Shown piece by piece: positions 6,770 through 9,360 of a stretch of DNA of 9,360 nt. The notes under the pieces are model-generated. The model was not told where the DNA came from. It was given only the letters and a program-made list of their open reading frames with translations, and did not search any database. The stretch's first letter is position 1, and each line of letters opens with the position of its first letter. The stretch is from assembly GCA_003175865.1 (NCBI GenBank), contig PSRF01000413.1, forward strand, positions 1-9,360, in the 5' to 3' direction. The position numbers were made by a program, and so were the translations under genes. The DNA comes from Blastocatellia bacterium (GTDB lineage Bacteria; Acidobacteriota; Blastocatellia; Pyrinomonadales; Pyrinomonadaceae).

Positions 6770-7873
6770 ATGAAAGCGATCGCAGTCAAACCAGGCGTAC
6801 CAAACACTGTTCACTTGACGGAATTACCCACACCGAAAGTGAGCGACATTCCCAATGGACGAGGTGTGCTAGTGCGGGTACTCCGCGTTGGTGTTGATGG
6901 AACGGACAAAGAGATTAACGCGGCCGACTACGGCCAAGCTCCTCCAGGTTGCGATTTCCTGATCATCGGCCATGAGAGTTTTGGCAAGGTCGAAGCAGTT
7001 GGTCCAAATGTGACTGAAGTAAGACCGGGCGATTACGTAGTGGCAACCGTACGCAGACCAGGTTCAAGCATCTACGACTTAATCGGTACGAACGACATGA
7101 CAACCGATGACACGTACTTCGAACGCGGAATCAACCTGCGTCATGGGTATATGAGTGAGTACTACGTCGACGACGTGGAATTCATCGTGAAAATACCACA
7201 AGGGCTAAAGGAAGTTGGTGTCCTGCTTGAGCCGACGACTGTCGTTGAGAAAGGAATCGCACAAGCTTACGAGATCCAGCGTCGGCTAAAGGTTTGGAAG
7301 CCGAGACGCGCGGCAGTCATTGGGGCAGGAACAATTGGTTTACTTGCCACTCTGGTGCTTCGACTGCGCGGGCTACAAGTCACAACTTTTGGCAAGACAC
7401 CAAAACCCTATCTCAATTCAGATCTGATCGAGTCCATTGGCGCCACCTACCAATCAACAGAAGAACTCTCAATTCTCGAGGGCGCAAAGAAATACGGACC
7501 GTTCGATCTCATTTTCGAAGCAACCGGTTTCTCACCCGTTGTCTTCGACAGCATGCAAGCGCTTGGAAAGAATGGCGTGTTGGTCTTGTCAAGCGTTACT
7601 GGCGGCGATAGGAAAATCGAAGTCCCTGCCGACCGGATCAATCTGGAATTTGTACTTGGTAACAAAGTAATGGTGGGCACCGTAAACGCTAATCGTGAAT
7701 ACTTTGAGATCGGCGTCAGAGACTTGGCCCAGGCTGAAGCCGAATATCCCGGTTGGCTATCGCAGCTGCTGACACATCCGGTACGTGGTTTGGAGAATTA
7801 TCAGCAAATGTTCGCGAAGCTTACGAACCCAAACGGCGCAATAAAGGTTTTTTGTGAAGTAGCGGAGTTATAA
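6770..7873 (+). CDS. Glucose 1-dehydrogenase-like zinc-type alcohol dehydrogenase family protein
   Basis: A 367-residue medium-chain dehydrogenase resembling the archaeal-type glucose 1-dehydrogenases, which oxidise D-glucose to gluconolactone with NAD(P)+. [10 protein letters not shown] at 40-49 aligns with the catalytic-zinc region of that family, with Asp43 where many members have Cys, as reported for haloarchaeal members. GHE at 67-69 gives His68 and Glu69, and [10 protein letters not shown] places Glu154 as a further ligand or substrate residue. The Rossmann loop is GAGTIG at 185-190. The segment after VRRPG (about 101-125), which in related enzymes holds the Cys cluster for structural zinc, contains no Cys, so the structural zinc site appears to be absent. 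Coenzyme preference is not evident. The gene lies 29 bases after the guanylyltransferase gene. Oxidation of another aldose is possible. Confidence 0.85.
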   Translation: MKAIAVKPGVPNTVHLTELPTPKVSDIPNGRGVLVRVLRVGVDGTDKEINAADYGQAPPGCDFLIIGHESFGKVEAVGPNVTEVRPGDYVVATVRRPGSSIYDLIGTNDMTTDDTYFERGINLRHGYMSEYYVDDVEFIVKIPQGLKEVGVLLEPTTVVEKGIAQAYEIQRRLKVWKPRRAAVIGAGTIGLLATLVLRLRGLQVTTFGKTPKPYLNSDLIESIGATYQSTEELSILEGAKKYGPFDLIFEATGFSPVVFDSMQALGKNGVLVLSSVTGGDRKIEVPADRINLEFVLGNKVMVGTVNANREYFEIGVRDLAQAEAEYPGWLSQLLTHPVRGLENYQQMFAKLTNPNGAIKVFCEVAEL

Positions 7874-7884
7874 CTACGTCGAGC

Positions 7885-7935
7885 GCCGAAGCCCACTCTT
7901 CGGCTCGGCGAAGATGTGCTACTTAAATTTTTTTT
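7885..7935 (+). terminator. Possible intrinsic terminator after the dehydrogenase gene
   Basis: GCCGAAG (7885-7891) pairs with CTTCGGC (7898-7904) around a six-base loop. Eight T residues lie at 7928-7935. The T-run is 23 bases beyond the stem, which is too far for a textbook terminator, so the call is tentative. The placement, 12 bases after the stop codon, is right. Confidence 0.35.
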
Positions 7936-7964
7936 GTCAGAATTTGAAGTTCCCGTGCTATAAG
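7934..7964 (+). promoter_or_regulatory. Possible sigma70-type promoter
   Basis: TTGTCA (7934-7939, five of six to TTGACA) and TATAAG (7959-7964) preceded by TGC, an extended -10. The spacer is 19 bases, somewhat long. It would start a transcript near 7971 that carries the hairpin block and could run into the gene at 8341. This is pattern match only. Confidence 0.3.
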
Positions 7965-8034
7965 TCGCTTGGACCACTTCTCTAGGTCTTTAACCTCCCA
8001 CAGAAAAAGCATTTCGCTTCAAGCGGACAGCCAA

Positions 8035-8160
8035 CTGCGTAATCACTTTACGCAGATCGGCAGCAAGCGTCGCATCTGTATCTTCTGCCCTCCTTGGGCA
8101 GAAGCGGGCCGGTGCTACATGCGGCCCTCGAGCGGAGAACTGTGGGAGTTTCTCCGCTCG
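8035..8160 (+). ncRNA. Candidate structured RNA: four tandem hairpins
   Basis: Four perfect stems follow one another: CTGCGTAA/TTACGCAG (8035-8042/8048-8055, loop TCACT), CTTCTGCCC/GGGCAGAAG (8082-8090/8096-8104, loop TCCTT), GGGCCG/CGGCCC (8106-8111/8122-8127, ten-base loop) and an 11-bp stem CGAGCGGAGAA/TTCTCCGCTCG (8129-8139/8150-8160, loop CTGTGGGAGT). Hairpins 2-3 and 3-4 are one base apart. It matches no RNA family I recognise (not tRNA, tmRNA, RNase P, SRP or 6S). It may be an independent small RNA or a 5' leader of the gene at 8341. It could also be dispersed palindromic DNA. The structure is seen; transcription is inferred. Confidence 0.4.
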
Positions 8161-8327
8161 TTCAAGAGTTGCTTAGAGATTCCATCACTAAAGCTCGTAT
8201 CGATAACCTTCAAACTGTTCATACCGTTGCTACCTAAACTTCTCAAAGATTTAATATCAATTTCTTAAACTCCCCCACCGTTCCATCACTCCGAAAACAA
8301 GTTATTACTCGGTACACGTCTTCATTC

Positions 8328-8333
8328 GAGGAG
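8328..8333 (+). promoter_or_regulatory. Ribosome binding site of the SdiA-regulated-type gene
   Basis: GAGGAG, seven bases before a GTG. It decides that the gene starts at the GTG at 8341 rather than at a later ATG. Confidence 0.7.
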
Positions 8334-8340
8334 AAAAACC

Positions 8341-9360
8341 GTGAGCAAATTGCCCAGTAAACTATTTGTGTGGCTAGCGATCTCTGCAATTATTCTGAGC
8401 ACCGTCTCAGCTATTTTCGTTCGACCCGTGGCAGCGATCAAAGCAAGAAGCGTCGCAAAGACGGTCTTCACTCCAACACCGCCACCTACGTCGGTAGATC
8501 TCGGTACTTACCTACGCGTAGGCCGCTTCGATTTGCCAGAACCAACCCGAACTAATCATCCACCGAATAGCCTGCTGGCTCAGGAAGCCTCGGCAGTTAC
8601 TTATGACTGGGACACCGACACTCTGTTCGTGGTCGGGGATGGTGGAACATCAGTCGTTCAAGTGTCCAAAACCGACGGACATTTGATTGACTCGATGACC
8701 TTAGCCCCTGGACCCAGCCCCCAAGGCACTGACTTTTACGATACGGAAGGCGTTACTTATGTGGGGAGTGGAAAGTTCGTCATCGTCGAGGAACGGGACC
8801 GGCAGGCCAACTTATTCACGTATGTTGCGGGAGGCATTCTTCATAAAACCGACGTGCAAACCGTTAAGCTCGGCACTACGATCGGAAACATTGGGCTTGA
8901 AGGCGTTTCGTATGACCCCTCGACGAACGTACCCGGCAGTAACGGATTCATTTTCGTGAAGGAAAAGGACCCGGAATCCGTTTTCCAAACGAACATCAAT
9001 TTTCCCTCGGGCACAGCGACAAATGGTTCGCCCTCAACAACGGGTTCAACCAATCTATTTGATCCTGCTCTCGCCAACCTTGTGGACTTTTCAGATGTCT
9101 TTGCACTTTCAAATCTTCCCTCTTTGAATGGGAATCCGGATTACACCCATTTGCTAATCCTGAGCCAGGAGTCAGGCCAGATCGTCAATATCGATCGCTC
9201 CGGAAACATCTACAGCACCTTAACGATCGTCTCCGACCCAGGCAATCCGCTCAGCGTTGCTGGCCAGACGCACGAGGGTGTGACGATGGACCGCGACGGC
9301 AACCTTTATGTCGTAAGCGAGAATGGCGGCGGCGACGCCAACCATCCGCAGCTCTGGGTT
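8341..9360 (+). CDS. Secreted SdiA-regulated domain (YjiK-like) protein, 3'-partial
   Basis: The frame is open from the GTG to the last base (340 codons, no stop). The protein begins with a Sec-type signal: basic residues (Lys3, Lys7), a hydrophobic core at about 8-25, and candidate cleavage at VSA (22-24) or VAA (30-32). A Pro/Thr-rich linker (about 42-52) follows. The remainder has beta-propeller-like repeats centred on EGV motifs: TEGVTYVGSGKFVIVEE (Glu136), LEGVSYDP (Glu187), and HEGVTMDRDGNLYVVSE (Glu312), with LLILSQESGQIVNIDRSG in between. This pattern fits the SdiA-regulated family (E. coli YjiK), whose function is unknown; similar proteins in soil bacteria can carry extra C-terminal domains, which would lie outside the window. 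The name does not imply regulation by SdiA here. It lies downstream of a 467-base gap, so it is probably an independent transcription unit. Confidence 0.82.
   Translation, partial: MSKLPSKLFVWLAISAIILSTVSAIFVRPVAAIKARSVAKTVFTPTPPPTSVDLGTYLRVGRFDLPEPTRTNHPPNSLLAQEASAVTYDWDTDTLFVVGDGGTSVVQVSKTDGHLIDSMTLAPGPSPQGTDFYDTEGVTYVGSGKFVIVEERDRQANLFTYVAGGILHKTDVQTVKLGTTIGNIGLEGVSYDPSTNVPGSNGFIFVKEKDPESVFQTNINFPSGTATNGSPSTTGSTNLFDPALANLVDFSDVFALSNLPSLNGNPDYTHLLILSQESGQIVNIDRSGNIYSTLTIVSDPGNPLSVAGQTHEGVTMDRDGNLYVVSENGGGDANHPQLWV

Larger units (their letters stand above)
7874..8340. other. Gap of 467 bases with a tandem-hairpin block
   Basis: No convincing protein gene was found: a 99-codon TTG-started frame at 7969-8268 has no ribosome binding site and runs through the hairpins. 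The gap holds a possible terminator (7885-7935), a possible promoter (7934-7964), four hairpins (8035-8160), then about 165 bases in which I see nothing beyond the ribosome binding site of the next gene. Confidence 0.65.

Noticed and set aside
7969..8268. A 99-codon TTG-started reading frame on the + strand
   Set aside because: No SD site; it crosses the four perfect hairpins and has the composition of non-coding DNA.
8841..9077. Reading frames on the - strand and in another + frame inside the last gene (also 8370-8555 and 8759-8959)
   Set aside because: They are shadows of the long open frame starting at the GTG at 8341, which has a signal peptide, a good ribosome binding site and family motifs.

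Overview
The window is a bacterial, plus-strand stretch of central/accessory sugar metabolism: seven protein genes, all on the + strand, separated by three unusually long gaps (about 410, 495 and 465 bases) that are rich in palindromes. Base composition is near balanced, start codons include ATG and GTG, and Shine-Dalgarno (SD) sites of the AGGAG type precede most genes. The protein set (MGH1/GH63-type glucosidase, DM13 protein, SMP-30 lactonase, archaeal-type glucose dehydrogenase, SdiA-regulated-type secreted protein) and the palindromic gap repeats remind me of Acidobacteriota, Blastocatellia in particular. That placement is recollection-based inference, with no marker gene to prove it.

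Layout. 1-1017: SMP-30/gluconolactonase-type beta-propeller, probably cut at its 5' end by the window edge. 1030-1668: small P-loop kinase of the uridine kinase type, 12 bases downstream. 1669-2081: gap with a compound palindromic element (1741-1852) and two stacked hairpins (1958-2043). 2082-2576: membrane-anchored DM13 protein. 2592-5270: 892-residue GH63-like glucosidase. 5271-5765: gap with four copies of a roughly 45-base REP-like hairpin repeat, two in each orientation. 5766-6740: mannose-1-phosphate guanylyltransferase-like enzyme. 6770-7873: zinc-type glucose 1-dehydrogenase-like enzyme with a strong ribosome binding site. 7874-8340: gap with a possible promoter and a run of four nearly contiguous perfect hairpins (8035-8160). 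8341-9360: secreted SdiA-regulated-domain protein that starts at a GTG and runs off the window.

How they fit together (inference): the glucosidase could release glucose, the dehydrogenase oxidise it to gluconolactone, and the SMP-30 enzyme hydrolyse the lactone, giving a non-phosphorylated glucose oxidation route. The kinase next to the lactonase and the DM13 redox-type protein next to the glucosidase would be accessory. The GDP-mannose-type enzyme suggests a tie to surface polysaccharide or glycoside metabolism. No mobile-element gene, tRNA, rRNA or CRISPR array was seen. The least explained parts of the window are the three palindromic gaps, above all the tandem-hairpin block at 8035-8160 and the REP-like cluster at 5390-5659.
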